Part shown: positions 15,241 through 22,657 of the stretch, piece after piece
How positions within the stretch are numbered: position 1 is the first letter of the stretch
Layout: each line of letters begins with the position of its first letter
Program-made: the position numbers and the translations under genes
The notes under the pieces: generated by a model
Told to the model about the DNA's origin: nothing
The model's input: the letters and a program-made list of their open reading frames with translations, nothing else
The model's database searches: none
NCBI GenBank assembly: GCA_027491935.1
Contig: JAOZGB010000009.1
Coordinates: 1-37,785 of the forward strand
Length of the DNA stretch: 37,785 nucleotides
Direction: 5' to 3'
Source of the DNA: Thermoproteota archaeon
GTDB lineage: Archaea; Korarchaeota; Korarchaeia; Korarchaeales; JAOZGB01

Positions 15241-15250
15241 ATTTTTAAAA
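15241..15250 (+). promoter_or_regulatory. TATA box for tRNA-Cys
   Basis: ATTTTTAAAA lies about 25 bases upstream of the first tRNA base, the normal distance of an archaeal box A from its start site. Confidence 0.5.
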
Positions 15251-15270
15251 ACCGGGTGTTCTTACTATGT

Positions 15271-15343
15271 GCCGGGGTGGCTGAGTGGTATAGGCGGCGG
15301 GCTGCAGACCCGTTTTACGCGGGTTCAAATCCCGCCCCCGGCT
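15271..15343 (+). tRNA. tRNA-Cys (GCA anticodon)
   Basis: Folded by eye. The acceptor GCCGGGG pairs with CCCCGGC, a three-pair D stem GCT/GGC is followed by the anticodon stem GCGGG/CCCGT, and the anticodon loop CTGCAGA gives anticodon GCA. The T arm is GCGGG-TTCAAAT-CCCGC. The discriminator base is T73, the identity element of tRNA-Cys. There is no intron and no encoded CCA. The thioredoxin gene on the other strand ends two bases downstream. Confidence 0.95.
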
Positions 15344-15344
15344 C

Positions 15345-15761
15345 TCACCTAATATACTTCCGTATCATCCTATCAAGGACATCATATCCTATAGCTCCAG
15401 TAAACCTCTCAACTATTTTGCCGTTTACTACGAGTATGTAGGTTGGTACAGCCATTATATGGAACTTCATAGCCAATTCTCTCTCTTTATCCACATTTAT
15501 TTTAACTACAGCCACTTTCCCCTTGTATTTCATAGCTACCTGGTGGATTGCGGGCTCCATCATCCTGCACGGGCCGCACCATTCTGCCCAGAAGTCTAAG
15601 AGCATCACATCTACAATCTTAGCTACTCGATCTATTATTTGCTCATCACCTTCTATCGGCTCTCCAGCCGCTATCTTTACATATAGAGGGTCTTCTCTTT
15701 TCTGAATGATTCTTTCAAGCATTTTCATCTTTAAAATCTCTAGTTCATGGTCTTCAGACAT
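15345..15761 (-). CDS. trxA: Thioredoxin with N-terminal extension
   Basis: A 138-residue protein. The thioredoxin fold occupies about 35-138, with the canonical active site WAEWCGPCRMM (Cys62, Cys65) and the cis-Pro loop IMAVPTYILV. About 40 charged N-terminal residues (EILKMKMLERIIQKRED) exceed a usual 105-110 residue thioredoxin and may form a helix for partner binding. It reduces protein disulfides and can be recharged by the TrxR encoded 2.6 kb away. The ATG lies inside the last codons of the M28 peptidase gene (8-base overlap), so translation is coupled. The stop is two bases from the convergent tRNA-Cys. Confidence 0.92.
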   Translation of the reverse strand: MSEDHELEILKMKMLERIIQKREDPLYVKIAAGEPIEGDEQIIDRVAKIVDVMLLDFWAEWCGPCRMMEPAIHQVAMKYKGKVAVVKINVDKERELAMKFHIMAVPTYILVVNGKIVERFTGAIGYDVLDRMIRKYIR

Positions 15762-16719
15762 AGGTAAAGTCCCCCCGATCTTCTGATATTTTCAGTATTA
15801 CAGCTTCTACTACCCTTCCTACAATTTCTAAACTTTTCGGTGATACTTTATCGGGTGTATCGTTTAGGGTATGCCAGTATGGATAGTCAAAGTCTATAAT
15901 GTCCACGCCGGGTATTCCCTCTTGAATAAAAGGGTAGTGATCATCATATATAGTATATTTTACTCTTGGTACAAAATACTGTGTATAGTTTAACTCTTTA
16001 GCCGTGTTCCATATCAATTCTACGAGATCTCTGGCATGGCGGTAGGAGAAGCCTTCCATGTATATTTGTAGGTCCTTGTCTCCCACCATATCAAGGAGTA
16101 TTAATCCGATTATTTTCTTCTTTTCGTTAGACGGTAAATGTTTGACGTGGTATCTCGAGCCTATGAAGTAGTGGTCAAGTATTATACCCCAATCTTCGCC
16201 GTCGAAAAATATGAATCGTACTTCCATCTTTAAATCTCTATCTTTAAATATCCTAATCAACTCTAGGAGTACCGCTACTCCGCTTGCCCCGTCATTCGCA
16301 CCTAAAATAGGTTTTCCTCTGTTCTCGAAAGACTGTTCCATGTCCGCTCTCGGCCTGGTATCATAATGAGCCCCAACATACAGTATTTTGTCCCCGCTTC
16401 CGAGAGAGACAATTATGTTCACCATACTTATCGGTCCTGCCTCTGGATCGGAAAATGTGAAATTTTCTAAGTGGTACGTTAAGCCGTAGCTCTTTATTAC
16501 ATTTACGATATACCGGATGCATTTTTCATGTTCGATCGTCCCAGGAGGTCTTGGACCTATCTCGCATTGTCCCCGTACGTGCAGGTATGCCTTTGTCCCG
16601 TTAAATGTTAACCTATATTTATACTCTATTATCTCGCTCTCCTGTCTAAGCTTACCATAGTATAGGTATCCAGATATAATTGCTACGATAAATATTAGTG
16701 GTAATACCTTCTTTGCCAC
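15754..16719 (-). CDS. Membrane-anchored M28 peptidase, glutaminyl-cyclase-like
   Basis: A 321-residue protein with an N-terminal signal anchor (about 4-21) and an M28 zinc aminopeptidase domain facing outside. Metal ligands and catalytic residues are visible in VGAHYDTRP, GANDGASGVAV, FFDGEDWG and LLDMVGD, with a final His in PYWHTLNDTPD. FFDGED followed by FIGSRYHVKHL and the WHTLNDTPDK end resemble glutaminyl-peptide cyclotransferases, which form N-terminal pyroglutamate. An aminopeptidase activity remains possible. Start is GTG 16719. It overlaps the thioredoxin gene. The membrane anchor suggests processing of exported peptides or N-termini. Confidence 0.87.
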   Translation of the reverse strand: MAKKVLPLIFIVAIISGYLYYGKLRQESEIIEYKYRLTFNGTKAYLHVRGQCEIGPRPPGTIEHEKCIRYIVNVIKSYGLTYHLENFTFSDPEAGPISMVNIIVSLGSGDKILYVGAHYDTRPRADMEQSFENRGKPILGANDGASGVAVLLELIRIFKDRDLKMEVRFIFFDGEDWGIILDHYFIGSRYHVKHLPSNEKKKIIGLILLDMVGDKDLQIYMEGFSYRHARDLVELIWNTAKELNYTQYFVPRVKYTIYDDHYPFIQEGIPGVDIIDFDYPYWHTLNDTPDKVSPKSLEIVGRVVEAVILKISEDRGDFTYV

Positions 16720-16751
16720 GGTGTAAGTGCTATCCCATTAAACATTTAAAC

Positions 16752-16967
16752 CTATCCTGGCTCACCTGTTTGGTTTCCACCTTCATTGCCAAATATTTTG
16801 TCCAAGCCTGAATTAATCCAGTCAAGCAGATCCTGAATGTTAGTATGGTTTCTAGCTGGTTTATGTTCAATCCAGCCTAGTACATTAGCTATAGGTGGAA
16901 TAACCGCGGCTATGAATATCCCCACGGTAACAGCTAGCAACAAGCCTGCCCCCAAAACCTCATTCAC
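16752..16967 (-). CDS. Small single-pass membrane protein, 71 aa
   Basis: A hydrophobic N-terminal helix (VLGAGLLLAVTVGIFIAAVIPPIANVLGW, about 4-32) is followed by a polar tail with an amphipathic stretch (IQDLLDWINSGLDKIF) and a Gly/Asn-rich end. The start is GTG 16967. It lies 32 bases upstream of the M28 gene on the same strand and 38 bases after the wHTH gene. I do not recognise the family. It could be a subunit or pilin-like anchor; there is no class III signal cleavage motif to support a pilin. Confidence 0.5.
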   Translation of the reverse strand: MNEVLGAGLLLAVTVGIFIAAVIPPIANVLGWIEHKPARNHTNIQDLLDWINSGLDKIFGNEGGNQTGEPG

Positions 16968-17005
16968 TTTTAATCCCTAATGATAGTATGTTTGTTCAGA
17001 GTATT

Positions 17006-17251
17006 TCAGTGACTCGAATCCCAAACTTCTACTATTAGCCTTTTTGATAGGCGTAGATATTTCCTATAACCCTCTCTATATTCAATCACCAATCCAGCGT
17101 CCTTAAGCCTCGCTATATGATATGATAGATGGGCTATAGATATTCCAAGCCTTCTTGCGATCTCACCCTTAGTCAAGGGGCCGGCTTCAAGCATTTTATA
17201 AACCACATAGCGATGCTTATGTGCGAGAGCCCTAAATAATTCCACGGTCAT
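17006..17251 (-). CDS. ArsR-like winged-helix transcriptional regulator, 81 aa
   Basis: A single winged-helix domain. ALAHKHRYVVYKMLEAGPLTKGEIARRLGISIAH-type sequence gives the first helix and the helix-turn-helix (GEIARRLGI/SIAHLSYHIARLKDAG). The wing is VIEYREGYRKYLRLS. This is the ArsR/HTH_20-type archaeal fold that binds DNA as a dimer. No Cys or His metal-sensing cluster is present, so a ligand is not evident. It is divergent from the coiled-coil/MinD-like pair, with 89 bases between starts, and heads the minus-strand run toward the M28 peptidase. Either side could be its target. Confidence 0.85.
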   Translation of the reverse strand: MTVELFRALAHKHRYVVYKMLEAGPLTKGEIARRLGISIAHLSYHIARLKDAGLVIEYREGYRKYLRLSKRLIVEVWDSSH

Positions 17252-17340
17252 CTCAAAAGATGTATGGGATGTTTTAGATTATTAACCTCCTCTTCGAGCA
17301 TCCTAAATATTCTAATCCCGCCTTGTCTATTTGATGAAAA

Positions 17341-17529
17341 ATGGGTATTAATAGAGCCTTCAGCGAGTCCGGAGAGTCTAACCTGTTGAGGAAGGATAAC
17401 AGTCCTGCTAAGAGCATGGTTTCAGGACTAAAAACCCTCATTGAAAGGGTAAACACTCTTGAGAGAAGGGTGATGGAGATAGAGGATGCCCTTAAAGAGT
17501 TAGCTAACGTTCTTGGTGAGACCCCTTGA
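17341..17529 (+). CDS. Small coiled-coil protein upstream of MinD-like ATPase, 62 aa
   Basis: A 62-residue polar protein whose second half is a clear coiled coil (LKTLIERVNTLERRVMEIEDALKELANVLG, hydrophobic residues in heptads). The stop overlaps the TTG start of the ATPase gene by four bases, and the last codons supply its GGTGAG ribosome-binding site, so the pair is translationally coupled. The start could be ATG 17341 or the internal ATG 17419, which would leave only the coil. The coupling suggests a partner or regulator of the ATPase; no family is recognised. The longer minus-strand ORF over this region is considered a shadow. Confidence 0.6.
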   Translation: MGINRAFSESGESNLLRKDNSPAKSMVSGLKTLIERVNTLERRVMEIEDALKELANVLGETP

Positions 17530-18971
17530 AAGTGGTAACTTTCGGTAAAATCGGGGGAGGATGCGTCGACGGAGATTCCACGATACTTACCAAAGAACAC
17601 GGAAATATAGTTTTTCAAAAACTCTTTGAAAAAATAGTAGGTATCTTTAGACATGAAGTTATAGTTGCAGTGCTTCCTCCGGGTAAGCTTAGGGTGAAAA
17701 GCGTTAATACGGAAAATGGTGAACCTTCGTGGAAAGAGGTTAGGTGTATATGGAGAATACCTGTTAAGGGAGAAGTGTGTAAGGTAGAACTGTCTAATGG
17801 CAACTCGCTATTAACCTCCCGCAGGCATCCCTTTCTGGTAATCAAAGATTCTAAACTTCTATATAAAAAAGCTTATAGATTGAGCAAGAAAGACAGGCTA
17901 TTAAACCCGCTTGAAGGAAAAGCTTCAGAAGTGACAAAAATATTCCGAACGACTGTAGATACATATTTTTACGACCTTACTGTTGACGGATACAACAACT
18001 ATGTTTCATCTGGAATAGTAATTCATAATACAGGATGCACCAGTGTAAGCTTTAACACTGCTGTTTGGCTTTCAAAGCTCTATAACAAAAGAATAGCCTT
18101 TATAGAGGCTGACTTTGGAAGAAATAGTTCCGAATTCCTCTGGGATCCGCTTTTTTTAAAGGCTAGAGAGGAGAGCCCAGGCGATTATCCAACTCTCAGA
18201 GAGTATTTGAATGGATCAGCAGAGCCATGGGAAATAGCGCATGTGAGTAGTAGGTATCCAGAATATAAGAACATAGCCTTTATCCCTGCATCCCAAATAT
18301 TTTCGTCTAAGAAAGACTTATACAAAAACTACCCGAGCTACGAGGAAAAGATGCGGAATCTGATCAAATTTCTCAAATCGAGGTGCGCAGTGATAATAAT
18401 AGATGGGCCAGGAGGAGGGGGGTTTACAGGTATGGCTGACTACTATCTTTTGCTTCCGGTATCAGATGCATTCATACCAGTTCTGGAACCCAATAAACCA
18501 ACAATAAACGCGACTCAGCCTTTAATAGATTTATCAACACTTCTCAAAATAGAATATCCAGCATACATTGTGAATAAAGTCAGGAGAAAGGATCTAAAGG
18601 ACATTAGAGAGATAACAAGGCCTATCAGAAAGTCGGAGGCTCAACCCTGCTTCATAGTTCCATACGACGAAAACATGGAGAAATCTTACAGGATGGGCAT
18701 ACCGATCGCCATACAATACCCCGATTCCAAGGCGTGTAGAGAGATTAGAAGAGTAGCTGAATTCTTGATGGAGGCTAAAACCGGAAGCGAAGCTAAGCGT
18801 AGAGTATCCCTCACACCCCTGATAAACGCGATACTATATGGAAATGCACAGATAAAAACTCTAATATATCAGCTCAAGGAAAAACTGGTCAGTAAAGGAA
18901 GAGTGGACGATGAAATATCTGAAGAGCTGAAGGAGATAGAAAAACTATTAAAGGCTATAGAAAGCCCCTAA
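17526..18971 (+). CDS. MinD/ParA-like ATPase containing an in-frame mini-intein
   Basis: The 481-residue ORF is a SIMIBI-class ATPase split by an intein. Residues 1-12 (VVTFGKIGGG) and 169 onward (TGCTSVSFNTAVWLSKLY) join after splicing into a P-loop region, GKIGGGTGCTS. FIEADFGRNS (switch I type) and VIIIDGPGGGG (Walker B type) follow. The C-terminal part has a helical tail (LKEIEKLLKAIE). Spliced length is 325 residues. Aligned to the deviant Walker A KGGVGKTT, both lysines are replaced (GGGTGCTS), so nucleotide binding may be atypical, as in TadZ/CpaE-like members. Start is TTG 17526, coupled to the coiled-coil gene. Role could be membrane positioning, pilus/secretion polarity or partition; context does not decide. 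Confidence 0.85.
   Translation: MKVVTFGKIGGGCVDGDSTILTKEHGNIVFQKLFEKIVGIFRHEVIVAVLPPGKLRVKSVNTENGEPSWKEVRCIWRIPVKGEVCKVELSNGNSLLTSRRHPFLVIKDSKLLYKKAYRLSKKDRLLNPLEGKASEVTKIFRTTVDTYFYDLTVDGYNNYVSSGIVIHNTGCTSVSFNTAVWLSKLYNKRIAFIEADFGRNSSEFLWDPLFLKAREESPGDYPTLREYLNGSAEPWEIAHVSSRYPEYKNIAFIPASQIFSSKKDLYKNYPSYEEKMRNLIKFLKSRCAVIIIDGPGGGGFTGMADYYLLLPVSDAFIPVLEPNKPTINATQPLIDLSTLLKIEYPAYIVNKVRRKDLKDIREITRPIRKSEAQPCFIVPYDENMEKSYRMGIPIAIQYPDSKACREIRRVAEFLMEAKTGSEAKRRVSLTPLINAILYGNAQIKTLIYQLKEKLVSKGRVDDEISEELKEIEKLLKAIESP
17562..18029 (+). mobile_element. Mini-intein (156 aa, no homing endonuclease) in the ATPase P-loop
   Basis: Residues 13-168 of the ATPase ORF form a Hint domain. Block A is CVDGDSTIL with catalytic Cys1. 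Block B is SLLTSRRHPFLV with the His of the N-terminal splice site. Block F is TYFYDLTVDGYNNYVSSGIVIHN, ending in the penultimate His and terminal Asn. The +1 extein residue is Thr169. Only about 156 residues separate the ends and no LAGLIDADG motif is visible, so this is a mini-intein that has lost or never had the endonuclease. The insertion lies exactly between Gly and Thr of the P-loop, a common intein location. Block B has the His preceded by TSRR rather than the common TxxH. Confidence 0.9.
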
Positions 18972-19008
18972 CAACTAAAATTAATAGTACCACTAAGGGA
19001 TAAATCTT

Positions 19009-19782
19009 GTGGAAGCGATAATCATAAACACGGGTAACGAGCTGTTGACAGGAGAAACCATAAACACCAACGCCTCATGGATAGCTTCAAAGCTGTACCA
19101 CATTGGTATAAAAACTAAAAGGATAATTGTCATCGGGGACAACTGCGAAGAACTTAAAAGAGCGATCGAATGGTCGATGCAGGAAAAACCGGACATATTA
19201 ATCATTACCGGAGGACTCGGCCCAACACACGATGACAGAACAGTAGAGTGCCTATCTAAAGCCCTGAAAACCCCTTTAAAGGTTGACAGGGAGGCTTACA
19301 AGATGATAGTAGAGAAATATAGAGACATAAACCTGCCTCTCACACCCGAAAGAGTAAAAATGGCGAGAATCCCAGTTAATGCAAAGCCGATAAAAAATCC
19401 CGTAGGAGTAGCGCCGGGAATCGAGCTAAAAATAGGTAAAACAACTATTTACGTCCTCCCAGGCGTGCCTAAAGAAATGATGGGGATGATGGAGAAACAC
19501 GTAATTCCCAAACTCGAATTGGAAACAAGAGATATAAGATCTATAACGAAGACAGTCACTATAGATGGAATTCCAGAATCCTCCATAGCCCCCATTCTAA
19601 AGAAAATTCAAGACACATATCGAGGATTAGAAGTAAAAAGCCATCCTATAGGAAGTGAACAAAAACCTAAACTCAAAATAGTTTTTAGACTAATAGGGAA
19701 ACAGTCTTTAAAACCGGAATCTATCGTAGATAACGCTATTAAAAAGTTATGGGAATTATTAGATGAAGCCTCTTCTTCTTAG
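19009..19782 (+). CDS. cinA: CinA-family protein (MoaB/MogA-like domain)
   Basis: A 257-residue protein with the N-terminal CinA/MoCF-biosynthesis fold. It carries INTGNELLTGETINTNASW (7-25), GGLGPTHDDRT (about 68-78) and PGVPKEM, followed by a short second domain (about 165-257). The C-terminal NMN-deamidase domain of bacterial CinA is absent, as is usual in archaea. The N-terminal domain in bacteria has ADP-ribose or nicotinamide-nucleotide pyrophosphatase activity; the archaeal role is unproven. Start is GTG 19009 with AAGGGAT upstream, 37 bases after the ATPase gene, so possibly the same transcript. Its 3' end overlaps the convergent cDPG synthetase-like gene by 24 bases. Confidence 0.88.
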   Translation: MEAIIINTGNELLTGETINTNASWIASKLYHIGIKTKRIIVIGDNCEELKRAIEWSMQEKPDILIITGGLGPTHDDRTVECLSKALKTPLKVDREAYKMIVEKYRDINLPLTPERVKMARIPVNAKPIKNPVGVAPGIELKIGKTTIYVLPGVPKEMMGMMEKHVIPKLELETRDIRSITKTVTIDGIPESSIAPILKKIQDTYRGLEVKSHPIGSEQKPKLKIVFRLIGKQSLKPESIVDNAIKKLWELLDEASSS

Positions 19783-21087
19783 AAACTCGCCTATGATCTC
19801 CTTAAAAGTGGGTCCTTCGGCCACCTTAACATCATATCTCACGTTATAAATGGGCTTATTTACCTTAACTATATTTGAAAGCTCGATCGGTGTGCCTGAA
19901 ACGACTGCGTCGCAGTCGATCAAGCTAAGCATCTCTTCAAGCATCTTAACCTGTTCATCACTGTACCCTACCGCTGGGATCACAGGGCCCAAGTGACTAT
20001 ACTCCTCATATATCTTTTTGTACTCTCCAACGGCAAATCTTTTAGGATCAACTATCCTAGCACCCCGGCTCTTAGCAAACAGGTAGCCGGCGCCATACGG
20101 CATACCTCCATGTGTCATGGTTGGACCATCCTCCACGACAACTACAGTCTTACCCCTCAGGTCAACATCGCAATCACAGCTTATCACTGACTCTGCTTTG
20201 ATAATTATGGCCTTAGGATTGTATTTTCGAGCATTGTAAATAACCTCTTCTACACCTGCCTGTGGCGCAGAGTTAACCTTGTTCACAACAATAACATCTG
20301 CCATCAGGAAATTAACCATTCCAGGATAATACGAAACCTCATGGCCGGCTCTAAAAGGATCAGCAACAACAAATAAAAGGTCCGGCCTAACGAATGGAAA
20401 GTCGTTATTCCCCCCATCCCATATTATAATATCAGCTATCTCCTCAGCTCTTTTTAAGACCCTCTCATAGTCAACCCCGGCTAGCACGGTAAACCCTGAT
20501 TTCAAAAGGTGCGTAAAATCCTCTCTCTCCTCAACCGTACATTTATACCTATCTAGATCTTCCAATTCCTTTAACTCCATGACAACCTGTTTTGACAAAT
20601 CACCATAAGGCATAGGATGCCTGATTACGGCAACCCTTAAACCTACCTCTTTGATTATACTACTTACTTTCCTCGTGGTCGGACTCTTCCCAGACCCTGT
20701 CCTGACAGCACAGATAGCTATGACGGGCTTTTCCGACTCTAACAAGGTGTCCTTAGGTCCAAGCATCATAAAACTTGCCCCATTAGCCATTGCTATAGAT
20801 GCCTTTTCCATGACGTATGAATGAGAAACATCGCTATAAGAGAAAACTACAAGGTCAACATCGTATTTCTTAATGAGCTTAGGCAACATAGACTCTGGAT
20901 ATATGGGGATGCCATCCGGGTATAGCCTGCCTGCAAGCACAGGCGGATAAATTCTCTTCACATTAAGGGGCAACTGCCCATGTGTAAAACATACTACCTC
21001 GTAACGTTCGTTATCTCTAAAGTAGACGTTAAAATTATGGAAATCTCTCCCAGCTGCTCCCATAATAATAGTCCTTACCCTCTTCAT
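19759..21087 (-). CDS. Cyclic 2,3-diphosphoglycerate synthetase-like P-loop protein
   Basis: A 442-residue protein beginning with TIIMGAAGRDFHNFNVYFRD and YPPVLAGRLYPDGIPIYPE, the characteristic N-terminus of the cDPG-synthetase/GTPase family. A P-loop, AVRTGSGKSPTTRK, lies at about 127-140. Downstream are IIWDGGNNDFPF, VIVVNKVNSA (an NKxx-type nucleotide motif) and MPYGAGYLFAKSRGARIVDP. In Methanothermus the enzyme closes 2,3-diphosphoglycerate with ATP to make a thermoprotectant solute. Homologs occur in many non-methanogenic archaea where the product is untested, so the solute role is inference. Start is ATG 21087; GATTTTAAATTT about 25 bases upstream is the TATA candidate. Confidence 0.85.
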   Translation of the reverse strand: MKRVRTIIMGAAGRDFHNFNVYFRDNERYEVVCFTHGQLPLNVKRIYPPVLAGRLYPDGIPIYPESMLPKLIKKYDVDLVVFSYSDVSHSYVMEKASIAMANGASFMMLGPKDTLLESEKPVIAICAVRTGSGKSPTTRKVSSIIKEVGLRVAVIRHPMPYGDLSKQVVMELKELEDLDRYKCTVEEREDFTHLLKSGFTVLAGVDYERVLKRAEEIADIIIWDGGNNDFPFVRPDLLFVVADPFRAGHEVSYYPGMVNFLMADVIVVNKVNSAPQAGVEEVIYNARKYNPKAIIIKAESVISCDCDVDLRGKTVVVVEDGPTMTHGGMPYGAGYLFAKSRGARIVDPKRFAVGEYKKIYEEYSHLGPVIPAVGYSDEQVKMLEEMLSLIDCDAVVSGTPIELSNIVKVNKPIYNVRYDVKVAEGPTFKEIIGEFLRRRGFI

Positions 21088-21158
21088 CTTTTATCCCAGT
21101 CACATGAGAAATTTAAAATCTTAAACTTAACCCACGTTCCTAAACTAGCCAGGCCACG

Positions 21159-21175
21159 TTAATTTATTAAATTAA
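21159..21175. promoter_or_regulatory. AT-rich inverted repeat / TATA element before the ligase operon
   Basis: TTAATTTA-T-TAAATTAA is a 17-base inverted repeat with perfect 8-base arms, about 27-43 bases upstream of the PaaK-like ATG. It contains TTTATTAA at box A distance. It may be simply a symmetric TATA box, or an operator over it. Confidence 0.45.
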
Positions 21176-21201
21176 GACATTCCTGTAGCTCAACGATAGA
21201 T

Positions 21202-22650
21202 ATGACAATTAATCTCAAAATAACAAACCCAAAAGTTGAATTTCTACCTCGAAGGGAACTTGAAAAACTCCAGCTAAAAAAACTAAGATACATGCTAAAC
21301 CTAGCATATCATACATCCCCCTATTACCACAGAGTCTTCAAAAAACACGGCCTCAAACCATCAGACATTCAAGGTTTTAAAGACCTAACAAAAATTCCCA
21401 TAACCAAAAGAGAGGAACTAATGAACTCTCCGAAAGACTTCATACTTCAACCCAGAAAGGAACAGCTGACAAAGATACTTCCCAAAAAGAAACTTATCAG
21501 CCTGCTGGTAAAAAAAGCAGTAAACAAGAAAAAAGCGGAGGTTGAGGTTTTAAAGGAATTCTACCCGGTAAGAGTAACTTTCACATCGGGTAGATCAGGC
21601 AATCCAGTGCCGGTCTTTTACACCCACTATGACCTAGACCTATTCAGCGACATAGCTGGCCGTGGAGCCATCATCTCAGGCTCTAAAACAGGTATGGTAG
21701 GGCTAAACCTGTTCCCAAGAGTGATAGATCATTTAGCAGGGTTCCAAGCTGTATTCGCATTTCAAAGCATATTTGCCATACCTGTATCGATCTCGATGAT
21801 GACGGAAAGATCGATCAGAGCCGCTGAAGCATTAGAAGTCCAAGGAATAGCTGGAATACCCAGCTATATCATGTACTGGTTCAGAAGGGCTTTAGAGATG
21901 GGTGTGAAACTCCCCAAAATCCAGGTTCTATTCGTAGCAGGGGAAAGAGTGTCAAAAGGCTGGAGAGAAAAGCTTATGAAATATGCGGAGGAGCTTGGTG
22001 CAGAAGACCTTAAGATAAGAGAAGGATACGGATTAACGGAAGCCAAACATGCCATGCTAGAATGCGAGCTGGACTCCGGATTCCATACATTCCCGGATAT
22101 AGCGATATGGGAGGTGGTAGATGAAAAAACATTCGAACCAGTCGGTGAGGGGGAAAGAGGGGCGATACTATTCACCCATATAGATTATAGAGGAACGATA
22201 TTTCTTAGGTACCTGACAGGAGATATAGCGGAAGGCGGTATAACACATGAAAAATGTCCATACTGCGGTAGAACAGTACCGAGGATACACAGGCCAATCG
22301 GTAGAATGATGGACTACTTGAGAGAACTCCATATAACAAAGGTTAAAGGGACAACAGTGAATCTTAACGCTATTACTGATGTGATAGAAGAAAACGGAAA
22401 TGTAAAAGATTATCAAATTGTCATAGCTAAAGAGGATCCGTCAGACCCGTATTCAAGAGATGTTTTAATAGTAAGAATCGAATGCCACAGCCAAGACGAG
22501 TACGAAAAAACGGCGAGAGAAATCGTTGAAGCTGTTAGAAGCGTTTCCGAAGTTACGCCTATAGTAAAACATGTTGAGGGCCTCTCTGAAATGTTTGTCT
22601 CAGATATTAAAGCCCATAGGGTTGTTGATGAAAGGCCGGTAGAGGCGTAG
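21202..22650 (+). CDS. PaaK/LuxE-like adenylate-forming acyl ligase
   Basis: A 482-residue ANL-type enzyme of the phenylacetate-CoA ligase group. Visible motifs are the phosphate loop TFTSGRSGNPVPV (127-137), LKIREGYGLTEAKH (adenine/acyl motif), YLTGDIAEGG (ribose-binding Asp) and CPYCGRTVPRIHRPIGRMMDYL, the hinge and Cys pair typical of PaaK. About 30 basic residues before the phosphate loop (PKKKLISLLVKKAVNKKKAEV) look like an insertion. It should activate a carboxylic acid as acyl-AMP and pass it to CoA or a protein thiol; the substrate is unknown. A TATA-like inverted repeat precedes it. Seven bases separate it from the ALDH gene, giving a three-gene operon. Confidence 0.87.
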   Translation: MTINLKITNPKVEFLPRRELEKLQLKKLRYMLNLAYHTSPYYHRVFKKHGLKPSDIQGFKDLTKIPITKREELMNSPKDFILQPRKEQLTKILPKKKLISLLVKKAVNKKKAEVEVLKEFYPVRVTFTSGRSGNPVPVFYTHYDLDLFSDIAGRGAIISGSKTGMVGLNLFPRVIDHLAGFQAVFAFQSIFAIPVSISMMTERSIRAAEALEVQGIAGIPSYIMYWFRRALEMGVKLPKIQVLFVAGERVSKGWREKLMKYAEELGAEDLKIREGYGLTEAKHAMLECELDSGFHTFPDIAIWEVVDEKTFEPVGEGERGAILFTHIDYRGTIFLRYLTGDIAEGGITHEKCPYCGRTVPRIHRPIGRMMDYLRELHITKVKGTTVNLNAITDVIEENGNVKDYQIVIAKEDPSDPYSRDVLIVRIECHSQDEYEKTAREIVEAVRSVSEVTPIVKHVEGLSEMFVSDIKAHRVVDERPVEA

Positions 22651-22657
22651 AGATGAG

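Noticed and set aside
17274-17654. 126-aa minus-strand ORF across the coiled-coil gene and intein start
   Set aside because: It is antisense to two coupled genes with good start signals and recognisable domains; its composition (Ser/Leu-rich, no motif) is that of a shadow ORF.
17562-18029. Homing endonuclease inside the intein
   Set aside because: Only about 156 residues lie between the splice junctions and no LAGLIDADG or HNH motif is visible.
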